From Rodentolepis nana (taxonomy: Eukaryota; Platyhelminthes; Cestoda; Cyclophyllidea; Hymenolepididae), in contig UZAE01013193.1 of NCBI GenBank assembly GCA_900617975.1, forward strand, positions 1 to 25,465: a stretch of DNA of 25,465 nt. The letters run 5' to 3'. The position numbers and the translations under genes are program-made. Below the pieces are notes generated by a model. It ran no database searches. It had not been told where the DNA came from and was given only the letters and a program-made list of their open reading frames with translations. Below are positions 1 through 8,832 of this stretch, piece by piece; the first letter of the stretch is position 1, and each line of letters opens with the position of its first letter.

Positions 1-306
1 GTAGATCTAGAAATGAAATCACGAAATAGGCCACATACGACGATTCTTCTATCGCCAAGCACATAACTGAATAAAATCTAAGGCAGCGAACACGAATTAA
101 CTCACCACTTATTACACTATTAACACTACTTTATGACGAGTGAGTGGATCGAAACGAAAGTAGACAATCACTCGACATTCAGATCCACTATCTAAAAGAG
201 TGGAGCAAAACCACAGTTATTATGCTTACGTCAAGTTAACTATTACATGGAGTGCGTCTACTCCACAAGTGAGGAAGCCACATTGAAGCTCAAAGACGAA
301 ACTCAA
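1..306. repeat. Direct repeat, copy 1 (may be cut by window start)
   Basis: This segment aligns along its whole length with 699-1003. Shared blocks include a stretch beginning GTAGAT and ATGAAATCACGAAATA, then GATTCTTCTATCG, GAACACGAAT.AACTCACCAC, ACATTCAGATCCACTAT, CATCAAGTTAACTAT-like and CACAAGTGAG blocks. The similarity stops near 306. The first base of the window coincides with the first aligned base, so the true left border may lie outside. Positions 137-189 hold two overlapping inverted pairs (137-143 with 168-174, 143-150 with 182-189) arranged like an H-type pseudoknot. No convincing protein is encoded on either strand, and I do not recognise the family. It could be part of a satellite with a ~700 bp period or the flank of a larger element. 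Confidence 0.8.
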
Positions 307-698
307 GAGCATGAGAGAAATTCATTCTTGTCAAATTGAGACAGCAACTCGAAGTGAGGTTAGTGGCTAAAATAGACACGAGCAAAAAACACTGGAAATA
401 TCCCCGACTGTACAATGAACCTTGACCTACTTCTCAACAAAATAAGCTTAGCAACACACTTACGAAATCGATCGACAACGAGTAATCTAAGAATGAACAT
501 CAACTTCCGAAAAAATTGATCTATCCAAGCAACTGCACCAAAATGCAATTGGCCATCGTACCAAGAAGCAGGGAGCTGAACAGAAGTAGTCACTGCCTCT
601 CAATGCAAAATCCACATTAAAATATGTGCTTTCAATACCTATCAATGCTTACATAAATTACGTTCTGTGAAACAGCCATCAAAGCTCTTCACACGAAA
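307..698. other. Unique spacer between the two direct repeat copies
   Basis: This 392-bp stretch separates the two copies and has no second copy in the window. The minus strand has a 77-codon open frame (360-593) with no recognisable motif, and it is probably a chance frame. If the array is a tandem satellite, this would be the second half of the monomer. The DNA after copy 2 (from about 1004) does not match it, which argues against a simple tandem array. Confidence 0.5.
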
Positions 699-1003
699 GT
701 AGATTTTGAAATGAAATCACGAAATATGCAGGATTCGAGGATTCTTCTATCGACAAGCGGAAAACTGCATAAGAGTGAACACGAATCAACTCACCACCGA
801 CAAAATTATAATACTAATTTTTGACGAGCGGGTAGGTCAGAACGAAATTAGACACCTTGTCAATCGCTCAACATTCAGATCCACTATTTTAAGGAGCTCA
901 TTAAATCCCCAGCCATTATACTTACATCAAGTTAACTATGACATGGCGTGCGTCCACTTCACAAGTGAGAAATCCATATTGAAGCGCCAAGAAAAAACTC
1001 AAA
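699..1003. repeat. Direct repeat, copy 2
   Basis: This is the second copy of the 1-306 repeat in the same orientation, offset by about 699 bp, with scattered substitutions and small indels. For example, CCTTGT is inserted inside the loop of the inverted pair. The left stem is retained with changes on both arms (GAGCG at 826-830 and CGCTC at 865-869). An 82-codon plus-strand frame (775-1023) overlaps it, but copy 1 does not keep that frame open, so I do not call it a gene. Confidence 0.8.
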
Positions 1004-1186
1004 TTAATTTATATTCACCATAATCTTTATTTACCAATACATGCTCCGTCGATACTAGTTCGTTCAATAACCCCGGACAATTTCAAAAAAATGATTCAAT
1101 ATCTCCAATGTTCATCTTCTTATTTCTTTTCAGCATTTAGAAGATTTCAAGATCAGCTTAAATGAAATATTGGTGCATTGTACGTA

Positions 1187-1212
1187 GGGGGGTGGGGGGG
1201 GGGGGGGGGGGG
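1187..1212 (+). repeat. Poly-G tract (G6-T-G19)
   Basis: Six G, one T, then nineteen G in an otherwise AT-rich region. Such a tract can form G-quadruplex DNA and is also a common site of sequencing length error, so the exact count should be treated with care. It lies just beyond the downstream side of the minus-strand nucleotidyltransferase exon. Other homopolymer G/C tracts occur at 16971-16981, 18301-18310 and 24267-24275. Confidence 0.9.
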
Positions 1213-1329
1213 AGTGGTGAGTGAATGATTGGGAAGAATATTCTTAGAGGGGAGAAGCATTGGCAGAGTGAATTTGCTTTAATTTGATCATCTTTTGATC
1301 CACTCTCCAAGCGCCTGCCTCTCGACTAC

Positions 1330-1449
1330 CTTTGGCAAACACCATTTTGAGATCCAGATCACTGGATTCTGTTGCGAAGCCACTCGACGAGGAGCCAAAC
1401 AACTCCAACTTGGTTCCTGGACACTCCTCTTGTAGCAAACGCATCAAAT
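1330..1449 (-). CDS. Exon candidate: nucleotidyltransferase core of a non-canonical poly(A)/uridylyl transferase
   Basis: On the minus strand the frame reads LMRLLQEECPG, then LELFGSSSSGFATESSDLDL, then KMVFAK. This has the DNA polymerase beta-type nucleotidyltransferase signature: a GS pair, ten residues, then D-x-D. The spacing is the same as in GLD2/Cid1-type enzymes, where the two aspartates bind the catalytic metals; these enzymes add A or U to RNA 3' ends. The exon is bounded by an acceptor at 1451-1450 (GTCACAG, with a possible branch site CTTATTAAC upstream) and a donor at 1329-1328 (AAAG then GTAGTC). Its length is exactly 120 nt and both ends are phase 1, so it could be skipped or inserted without a frame change. 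The in-frame stop at 1246-1244 lies in the presumed intron. The preceding and following exons were not found. It could instead be a pseudogene fragment, but there is no internal stop or frameshift. Confidence 0.6.
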
Positions 1450-1841
1450 CTGTGACAAATATCTTCCATAATTGATGACGTGAAGAGTTAATAAGTATTC
1501 AGAGACCACACTGTTTCTGCTGAATTTCACGCAACTGGCTAATGAAGAGGTATAAACACATTGGCATGGCTCCTTCAGAAATGCCATTGCACCAAAATAC
1601 GAAATAAGCATGAAAAAAGGTGTATAATAGTATCCAAATTAATCACAAGTTCAGTTAAAACTCGTACATGAATATGGCGACATTTGGAGCATGCCAGCTA
1701 GAATCCATGATACAATTGAGCCGCTCGAGTAACAATCATTGAGGTGGTTCTGTCAGAAGGCTAACTGTTTCTGACAAAATCTCCATACACATTGATCAAT
1801 CCATAGATGTGTAGACTGCATATATTTTGTCCATCCTCACT

Positions 1842-2084
1842 TCACCACTTCTCCACACAATCCCTCACACAACATTTTTCTATGGCCTCACTCTGAGACA
1901 CAAAGATCGATCTCCCCCAAATCCAACCACATTCATCAACTGGAAGTCCAGTGAAGTGATGAATTGGCCGAGCTTCCAGCAAAGTGTCCATGCTCAGCCC
2001 ACATACATGCAGCTGTAGCTTTGCGGTGATGTTCAAGGCACTGGTTTCTTCGTTAGTACATGATAGGCCTTTAAACAAATGCAT
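1842..2084 (-). CDS. Unassigned open frame, possible exon
   Basis: An 80-codon open frame with a base composition richer in GC than its surroundings. It contains a stretch LQLHVCGLSMDTLLEARPIH and later GLPVDECGWIWGRSIFVSQ, with several Cys and Trp. I do not recognise the family. Possible splice signals exist: a TACTAAC branch-type sequence followed by ACCAG on the minus strand near 2060-2040, and a GTGAGG donor-like site in the VSQSE region. It lies about 400 bp upstream of the nucleotidyltransferase exon on the same strand, so it might belong to that gene, but nothing in the peptide shows this. It stops just short of repeat A. A chance frame or unknown repeat is equally possible. Confidence 0.25.
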   Translation of the reverse strand: MHLFKGLSCTNEETSALNITAKLQLHVCGLSMDTLLEARPIHHFTGLPVDECGWIWGRSIFVSQSEAIEKCCVRDCVEKW

Positions 2085-2144
2085 TTGGTGAGGAATAGGG
2101 TAGATAATTTAATGGTAATGCTAAGTGGAGCTTTCAACCTGCGT

Positions 2145-2493
2145 CAACCACAGCACAACTTGTCATCATGGGTTTGTGAAGCATCACATCCGAACCCAAT
2201 TTGTGACATTTTGTTTTCCTTATATGCTGGCGATTAGATGTCACTACAAATTTCCGATTGATTACGTGCCACCTAGAGAAGGAGTACAAATATCGATATT
2301 CAAATACATATTGATTGACAAATCTTTGATGCGAATCGTGTGTCGTTAGTGGAAAAGTGGGTGGATAGAGGATTGGGTAGAAAAGGAGAACATATTTAGC
2401 AAAATTGTCTGTTCCGATTAACTTGGTTCAGAAAGAAAATTTATTTCTTTTTCTCTAATAAATCACTAAGGCACACTTCTCAAGTCTAACTTC
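2145..2493. repeat. Dispersed repeat A
   Basis: About 349 bp that align with 8484-8831 in the same orientation. The first ~130 bp align without a gap. The best-kept blocks are TTTGTGAAGCATCACATCC, TTCAAATACATATTGATTGA, GCGAATCGTGTGTC and GAAAATTTATTTC followed by TTTTTCTCTAATAAATC. The AATAAA near the right end could be a polyadenylation signal of a retroposed unit, but there is no poly(A) run after it. I see no terminal inverted repeat. The family is not recognised. Confidence 0.85.
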
Positions 2494-2743
2494 AAATATG
2501 AGAATTATTTTGTGCTAAAAGTGGATAGTCACATTTACTGTTAGGCAATTCTTACACAATGCAATTGAGTTCTTGCGAACTCTGTGAGATTTCCAATAGA
2601 CTTAACCAGTTCATACTCCGAACTTTGCTCCTGTAGACATGTATTTTCATTTTCTACGAGATATTTACATTATTTTTTACGATGCTCTTTTGCTAAATTT
2701 TACTAACACAGCATGGGCGGTAAACGCCTAACCCTCCTTTTAG

Positions 2744-2790
2744 GTAAAAGTAAGCACAAAGATAAACATCTTCTCGTAAATCGCAACAAC
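2744..2790. repeat. 47-bp repeat, copy 1
   Basis: This stretch is identical base for base to 7984-8030, in the same orientation. It starts GTAAAAGTAAGCAC and ends AATCGCAACAAC. Flanking bases differ immediately on both sides. The perfect identity contrasts with the other repeat pairs in the window, which have many substitutions. Confidence 0.9.
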
Positions 2791-4880
2791 AAGGTGGAAT
2801 CTGTCATTTTGTCGATTTTCCGCAGAAGCGTAGAGCGAAATTACAATTTAAGTGTGCACTCTAATTAACGGAAGAGTAAATGCTCTTTATTTTTCAGCAT
2901 TCGCAACTCGCGTGATTTCATTTGTGAATTACTTCTGATGAATCCAAATATGCCCACAATGGTCGTCTAAACCAAGTGCTTTTTATACGGAACCGCATGA
3001 ATGGAGAACACAAAGGCCAAAGGTGTTGTCGATTTGAAGAGGTGAATCGAGATGAATATTTTGAAGGATGAAAAGTGCGTTAATCATGAAATTATAAGTA
3101 ACAAATGACATCGAACTTTAAGCGTCACAGATTATTTAGTCAGGCTGGCGGTAAAATGTGTTTTGAAATGAAAAATCTCACGAATATGTCTGTGTAAAAT
3201 AGACCTTCAAATGTCTGAAGTTCTGCGCAACGCAATCGCTTTTCAAAAATATCCCTTTTATTTTCCATAATGAACTTTTAAGGAGACGTCAGGAGAAATA
3301 AGTTAAGAGTGCATTTTCAATTCAAATCAAGTCCAGTCAACAAATGAGAATGTGGGTCGTGCTCTTTATTACTACTCAGTGTAATACCAACTTTCTAATA
3401 CTGTATTGCTGAGTACCGCAATCGGATAATGCAATCAGAATATAAAGGTCTGCTTGTTGTTATTTGGAATGCCAATAAGATGATAAGCATATTTTATCCA
3501 GTCTCTTTCGAAATCTGCCACATTTACATGCTTTAATTTTGCTTCAATTTCATGAAATATGTTATTTTTTGCAAACATTTTGCAAAAAATTATCACATGT
3601 GGCAAAGTCGATTGTGAAGCACGAATAAAGTATTATTGACATATTCTAATTAGAATTGAAAGAAGTGTAGGTAACGAATCATTTTACTATTATTTATCTG
3701 ACTGGTAAAACTAAAGAATAGGCTAATATTTCTCTTTTATTGATTTTGAATTTATCTGAGGGAATTATGTTCATAAAGACCTAAAATACATACTCAAACA
3801 GAAAGATACTTAGTTTGATAGATTTTGCCAAAAAGGCCTGTTTGATTTAATGTGGCATTTATCATTGGGAAGAATTTAGGCACATCTTCATTTGTCTTAC
3901 ATTTACTTATTACATGACACAATTGGCATTCTCATGTCCAATTACTTGAGTTAAAGCCCGATCATACGAACCTTGAGGGCATATGAAAACAAATAGTAGC
4001 CTCAAACAGTCATCACCGGTAATATTAAGCCAGATAGATAATTGGTTGTGCACCATTTTGTAAAAAGGCATTGTAAAATAGGCTGCTCTAGTCTTTAATG
4101 TCCCCTCAAAAATGAAAGATATTTTTCGAGTCTTCTTCAAAGTGTCTTAACTATTGCAGTGTTTTCCATGTTCCATGTTGCCTACTGACTCAAAATAACA
4201 AAGAGTGTTTAATGAAGACCAAATTCAAAATGTATGACTCATTTTGTGCTAATTTAAAAATGAAATCGATTCAGAACTCCGTAACGTCTTGTAGGCGATT
4301 ATCATTATCATTAAGGATGTTTCACAAACTCTTTCAATGCAATATCGTATATTTTCGCACTTATGTTCTAAATTTGGCTCTCAATAATTATTGCATTCTA
4401 GAAGTATTCAAATCAAAATTTGATTAAAGCAAGAGTGACAACGTGCTCTCATGAGTCTGTTAAGGCATAATGAAATTGAAGACGAAGATGAGGTCTCAGT
4501 TTTGATTGGAATGAAAAGATACTGACTCAATACCTGATCCACATGAATTGTTATGGTTAAATACATCTGGTTATTGTGGTAGGTACGGTGAAAGGGATGG
4601 TATTGAGGCAGTGAGTGAGAGGAAGAGAGTGGTAGACAATGAGTCTCAATATTATTACAGCCAAACGTGTATTATACATCTTTGGTGAAATACAAACTGA
4701 AAATTTGCTAAGGTGAATAAACCTTTATCACCCTCAATTAGCATAAGCTGGTGAGGTATTGTGTGCAATTAAAGTGAAGTAGGCCCATTCAGGATTAGAC
4801 GAAATTGACTGACTGTTGGACAGATAACGAGCCGCTCTCAGGTAAATACGAAACATCTTATTTCCCACGAAGTACGTTTC
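2791..4880. other. AT-rich DNA with no supported gene
   Basis: No recognisable coding region, RNA gene or repeat was found here. Two short open frames occur. The minus-strand frame at 3910-4140 contains KMVHNQLSIWLNITGDDCL and has no family resemblance I can name. The plus-strand frame at 4212-4427 has low-complexity composition. Both are compatible with chance. The stretch most likely represents intron or intergenic DNA. Confidence 0.5.
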
Positions 4881-4959
4881 TTGAAGGAGGAGGTGAATAA
4901 TAGATTAAATTGTTCCGTCTGGAATTCCAAGGTGAAATGCTGTTATTATCCCCATATAG

Positions 4960-5093
4960 GTAGCAGCACAAAGCGTCTCAATACTAGACATCAAGGACCT
5001 CTTCATTGGACATCAAGTCCGGGCACAAGTAAAGCTGACTCTTCTTCAAATGACACTGAATCAGCAAAACTCAAATTTAATACACTTTACTAA
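4960..5093 (+). CDS. Weak terminal-exon candidate, Ser/Thr-rich tail
   Basis: A 70-codon frame begins at 4881. Its second half follows a plausible splice acceptor (pyrimidine-containing TGTTATTATCCCCATATAG ending at 4959). From there it reads SSTKRLNTRHQGP, HWTSSPGTSKADSSSNDTE, then a short tail and TAA at 5091-5093. The Ser/Thr-rich, low-hydrophobicity tail would suit a disordered C-terminus. No domain is recognised and no upstream exon was found, so this is only a candidate. No clear AATAAA follows closely. Confidence 0.2.
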
Positions 5094-5231
5094 GATGATT
5101 CAATGTGCCACATGTAAAAATGTGTTCTTTTACTATTGTTTAGTTTATTTTATTAATCAAGCATATCTAATGTAGCTTGCATTTGTTAACTTTATATCCG
5201 AAGCCTTACTATTTCATTTTTAACGTTCAAG

Positions 5232-5555
5232 AATATACCCTATTTAAAATTAAAGCGATGCGTACAACTTCTTACATTCTTAGATGATTTCAGCTAAGAA
5301 GGAATTGGCTGTAAAAGTAATATTAATCATTGTTTATTGCGAATTTTTTATTTATTTCAAATGGCAGGCGTTATGATAGTAAATTTTACCTCTTTAGCAG
5401 ACAACGGACGTCACAGAGGGGAGGAACAACACTGTGAGAAAATTCGAGACTGCTGAAAAGATGAGTAATTCATAGAGGTAAAGAGACAGATGGACACAAA
5501 TGCAAAGAAAAATAAAGATGACTATTGTTGAAGTGATCGAATTTGTCATTCTATA
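5232..5555. repeat. Diverged tandem repeat family D, unit 1
   Basis: Two landmarks recur in the same order in 5556-5740: ATATACCCTATTTAAAA with a following GCGATG.GTACAACTTCTTA block (5233 and 5557), and CAAATGGCAGG with a following TACTAAA/AGTAAA and CCTCTTT-like block (5358 and 5703). The second half of this unit also aligns with 16840-17115, including GGCAGGC, CACAGA.G.G.AGGAACA, AAAGAGACAGA and the GTGATCGAAT/AGTCGAATATG ending. There is no protein on either strand. The family is not recognised. Confidence 0.65.
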
Positions 5556-5740
5556 ATATACCCTATTTAAAACTATTGCGATGTGTACAACTTCTTATAT
5601 TCTTATTACATGTTTGCAGATGGCGCTATTCTTGTAGTTAATAGCCTTAATGTCATTGGCCTTGTTTGAATAAATCATTTTAAGATATGCCTTTAATATT
5701 TGCAAATGGGCAGGTATTACTAAAGTTCCCCCTTTAAAAT
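5556..5740. repeat. Tandem repeat family D, unit 2 (shorter)
   Basis: This is the second unit of the diverged tandem pair, starting at the ATATACCCTATTTAAAA landmark about 324 bp after unit 1. It retains the GCGATGTGTACAACTTCTTA block and an AAATGGGCAGG block near 5703. After about 5740 the similarity to unit 1 is lost, so the unit is either truncated or too diverged to follow by eye. Confidence 0.55.
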
Positions 5741-6089
5741 TGCATATGAATTTCAATTCTTAATAAAATTAAATGAACATTTTATTCGAATCGAGAATAT
5801 TTAGTTTGTCTCATCTAACTTATAAATAATCAGTTCAAAGTAAATTTCTTCTAATATTGAAATAAATATGCATGTTCAGAATGACTATATTTCTAAGTAA
5901 ACTCTTTTAATTGGAATCCTGTTAAATTCTAATTTGATAAGAAATACATTTCTCATTTTAAATTTTCAAATATCACACAGCAACATTATACTTACTACTG
6001 AAGGCGAATAATTGTGATCTCTTGAAACTGATCCCTAGCTTTGTGTAAGATAATTTCAAATGAAGCAATGGGTAGAAATGCAACATGAT
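5741..6089. other. AT-rich DNA, nothing recognised
   Basis: Very AT-rich sequence with no coding frame, hairpin or repeat that I can support. It separates repeat family D from the weak minus-strand peptide match at 6090-6155. Confidence 0.5.
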
Positions 6090-6155
6090 TTCGTAAAGAG
6101 CCTCCTTGGTTGTGGTTCCAAAAGGAATGTACTTATAGATACCACGGCTTGCCAC
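6090..6155 (-). CDS. Weak match to the C-terminal motif of proline dehydrogenase
   Basis: The minus strand reads ASRGIYKYIPFGTTTKEAL. In mitochondrial proline dehydrogenases a YKY(V/I)P(Y/F)G motif is followed by an E-x-(L/M)-P-Y-L-x-R-R-A segment close to the C-terminus. The first part matches well, but the PYLxRRA part is missing: here it reads ALYEIMLHFY. A splice acceptor-like TTCTGTTCAG lies at 6167-6158 just before it. The match covers only about eight informative residues and could be chance or a decayed exon. The larger frame (5973-6155) downstream of the motif has no resemblance to the enzyme. Confidence 0.15.
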
Positions 6156-6241
6156 TGAACAGAACCCTTTCTCTCGACTTTTAATTGCATAAAGATGAGC
6201 AATTTGAAGAATGTGACTAAGTATTTAATATCAGATATCAA

Positions 6242-7983
6242 CGCGTTTGCTTATGCTTGAAGAGGTAATCGGTTCTTGTCTCTGACTTAATAACACAATC
6301 GATTCACTTGACCTGGAAATTCGTCCAACTAAAGCGGTTTCACTTTTCCTATCAGCCCTCAACGCGTAAAAGAATTAAATCGATAGAATTAAACTATTCC
6401 ATCAGTTTACTTGACATAAGATATGCACTGACAAAGTACTATTGAATGAGCTGAATTGAATTACCTTTTCATTAAAATGAAATGCCCCTTATTATCTCAA
6501 AACTTGTAAAGTCTTTCATCACAATATTGTTCATTCAATTAAAGGAGACTTAAACTCATAGCCGATATGTGCTTTTCTATTTAGTTTTAAATATTACCAT
6601 CCAATTTTATTAAAGTTATAATAAGCAGATATTTTTCCTGTTTAAAGTGAATAGTAACCTAGCTAAATATTTCTATTTTTTCCTTCTTTGAATCTGACCA
6701 TTTGAGCTGAATTTACATAACTTTTAGAGCGCAAAACAAAATAGGTTTTAAAACACAAGATATTTATGTATGATAGATATGATGATGATGATGACGAAAA
6801 TGGAAACACACCTTTGCATTTTTATTTTTCATGGTTGTATGAACCATATTTCTTCTGAACCCTTTGTAGTCTCATTAATGTAAAATTTGTCATGTCAACG
6901 TCTGCCCTTGTAATTGGCAGGAGATTAGTTGTATGTTATTATTTTATACGCATTATCTGCTATACCTGACCGGTACCTCAATTTTGATGACTTTAATTAC
7001 TTAGAGAAAATGTATTTGAAAAATGACTCAATCAATCTGATTCAATGCTTCACTTTTGCGTCTTTCTTTTATAATTTATCCGTCTCTCAATCTTTACTTT
7101 CTTGACAAATCCAAACAAAATTTTCAACTTCTTTACCACCATATTACGTTTTTTTCTGTAAAAATACTGCAATTAGACCTATCTATCAAGTTGTAATAGT
7201 TTTAAAGAGCGGTCATAACTACGTAACTTCTTGGTAAATAAAATAATATTCTCAACACGTATGCTTAAAAAATAGCATATTAAACCAATCCGAAATTATA
7301 AACCCTCTTAAAGAAAGTGTCAAGTTCAATCACCAAAATATGTCCTTAAAGGCAAATGTAGGAATTTTTAATTGTTGGCTATTAGTGTTGAAGCTGGAAC
7401 AAAGATGCCATGTGCAATGTGAAAGGTTATGGGGACAAATCATTTCGTTCACCAGGTATCACATGGTTGTTGTCAACCTAATGTAAAATATCTACGCCTG
7501 TTTTTTTTCTCAATATTATTCTCGACAAATATCCGAATTAAAGTGAGCATGCAAGAGGCAGAAATGAAGATTTTGTCCGTGTCTCTAAATAAATTATCAA
7601 TGGACTAATCAAATAATTAATCTTATCTACATTTCATTCTCATTATTCTTAATATTGAAGTGATTTGTCATTCTAGCAGTCAGTTAACATCTCAGTAATT
7701 CCAGACCTACTCTAAATATTCACTAATAATGAATTCAATCCATTAATAAATTAAGGTTCATTAATTCAGTATCAACAATTTAATCAATTTACTTCGTACC
7801 CTCATCATACATTTCCTTTTATACAACCCATTAATCTATTGTTCAAATAAAATTGTAGTGAATTTGCCCTTTATCTCAAATAAATATATGATTCTAGAAG
7901 TATATTTAATCATCTAACCAGTTTGGAATTCGAAATTTGTGCTTATTTTATCGTGCTTCTGAGACAAACTTCAAATATATATA
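6242..7983. other. AT-rich DNA with no supported gene
   Basis: No coding frame of note, no RNA gene and no clear repeat was found. A short (ATG)n microsatellite lies at 6779-6794. Otherwise the composition is plain AT-rich sequence, typical of intron or intergenic DNA. Confidence 0.55.
6779..6794 (+). repeat. ATG trinucleotide microsatellite
   Basis: Five ATG units plus one extra base. Short and unremarkable. Confidence 0.85.
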
Positions 7984-8030
7984 GTAAAAGTAAGCACAAA
8001 GATAAACATCTTCTCGTAAATCGCAACAAC
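7984..8030. repeat. 47-bp repeat, copy 2
   Basis: Identical to 2744-2790 over all 47 bases. Here it is followed directly by a GC-richer patch (8031-8130) that has no match near copy 1. Confidence 0.9.
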
Positions 8031-8130
8031 TCGCTCAGCCAGTCAACAAAGTCTCTCGCACAGTTGTGCGCTATCGATTATGCAGGGAACCAATGATTCT
8101 CGCTCAGTTTGTTAAACGCTGAGTCGCTAC
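8031..8130. other. GC-richer patch with short inverted repeats
   Basis: This patch stands out from its AT-rich surroundings. It holds a short perfect hairpin (CGCACA at 8057-8062 with TGTGCG at 8065-8070), a second inverted pair CTCAG (8103-8107) with CTGAG (8119-8123), and the 8-mer TCGCTCAG twice (8031 and near 8100). No tRNA-like A or B box could be made out and no open frame is present. It could be part of a short interspersed element whose left end is the 47-bp unit. Confidence 0.35.
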
Positions 8131-8247
8131 ACAGAATCAATAACTCTCAATTAAGGAGTAAAAATGATAAGAACGAAGCATTAAAATCATCGAAAAGGCA
8201 GCCCATTCATTAGATTACTTAAGAAAAGACATACTATTTTGCGCTCA

Positions 8248-8476
8248 TTCTTTACTAAGCTAAATGATTTGGTTTGAGCAAAAATGACCAATGAATTCAG
8301 AATTGCTAGCCATGCAGCATTGCCCATAGTGATAATTTTCGGCAAATGAAATAAGGTTGAACTGAATGAGATATTATCTAATTAAGTCAACCTTGAGGTG
8401 TACACCCCTTCATCTCTAGATCAGATTAATGCAAAGCTCTAGAACTCATCAAGTATTAAACAAACATGAATAATAA
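8248..8476. repeat. Flanking direct repeat C1
   Basis: About 229 bp aligned with 8833-9062 in the same orientation, offset about 585 bp. Shared blocks include CTTTACTAAGCTAAATGATT, GCATTGCCCATAGTG-like, GAGATATTATCTAATTA, CATCTCTAGATCAGAT and GTATTAAACAAACA. It ends a few bases before repeat B begins. No TG...CA ends and no primer-binding site are visible, so it is not a standard LTR. Confidence 0.85.
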
Positions 8477-8483
8477 TTATTTT

Positions 8484-8831
8484 CAAGCACAGCACAACTT
8501 GTTGTCACGGCTTTGTGAAGCATCACATCCAGAGTCAGTTTATGGCATTTTGGTTTCCTATTACACCCGTGATTAGATGTCGCTACGAATTTCAAATTGA
8601 TTAAGTGTCACCTAGATAAAGAAGGAGCACAAATTTTGAAATTCAAATACATATTGATTGACACATCTTTGTTGCGAATCGTGTGTCTTTAATGGAAAAG
8701 TGGGCGGATAGGTATGGGGGAAGGAGAACATATTTGGCAAAATTGTCTGTTCCGATGAACTTGGCTCAGAAAGAAAATTTATTTCTTTTTCTCTAATAAA
8801 TCACTAAGGAACACTTCTCGTGCCCAACTTC
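8484..8831. repeat. Dispersed repeat B (second copy of repeat A)
   Basis: Second copy of the 2145-2493 unit in the same orientation. It fills the whole space between C1 and C2 almost to the base. The AATAAATCACTAAGG block near the right end is retained. Read on the minus strand, the left ~130 bp can be aligned codon by codon with copy A without gaps, but the differences are not concentrated at silent positions and copy B has a TGA, so I do not call a protein. Confidence 0.85.
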
Positions 8832-8832
8832 T

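Noticed and set aside
360..593. 77-codon minus frame between the first two repeats
   Set aside because: No motif, and no support from composition or a second copy.
2134..2271. Minus-strand protein in repeats A and B (frame containing KCHKL..DVMLHK)
   Set aside because: The two copies align without gaps codon by codon, but amino acid-changing differences outnumber silent ones and copy B has a TGA, so there is no sign of coding constraint.
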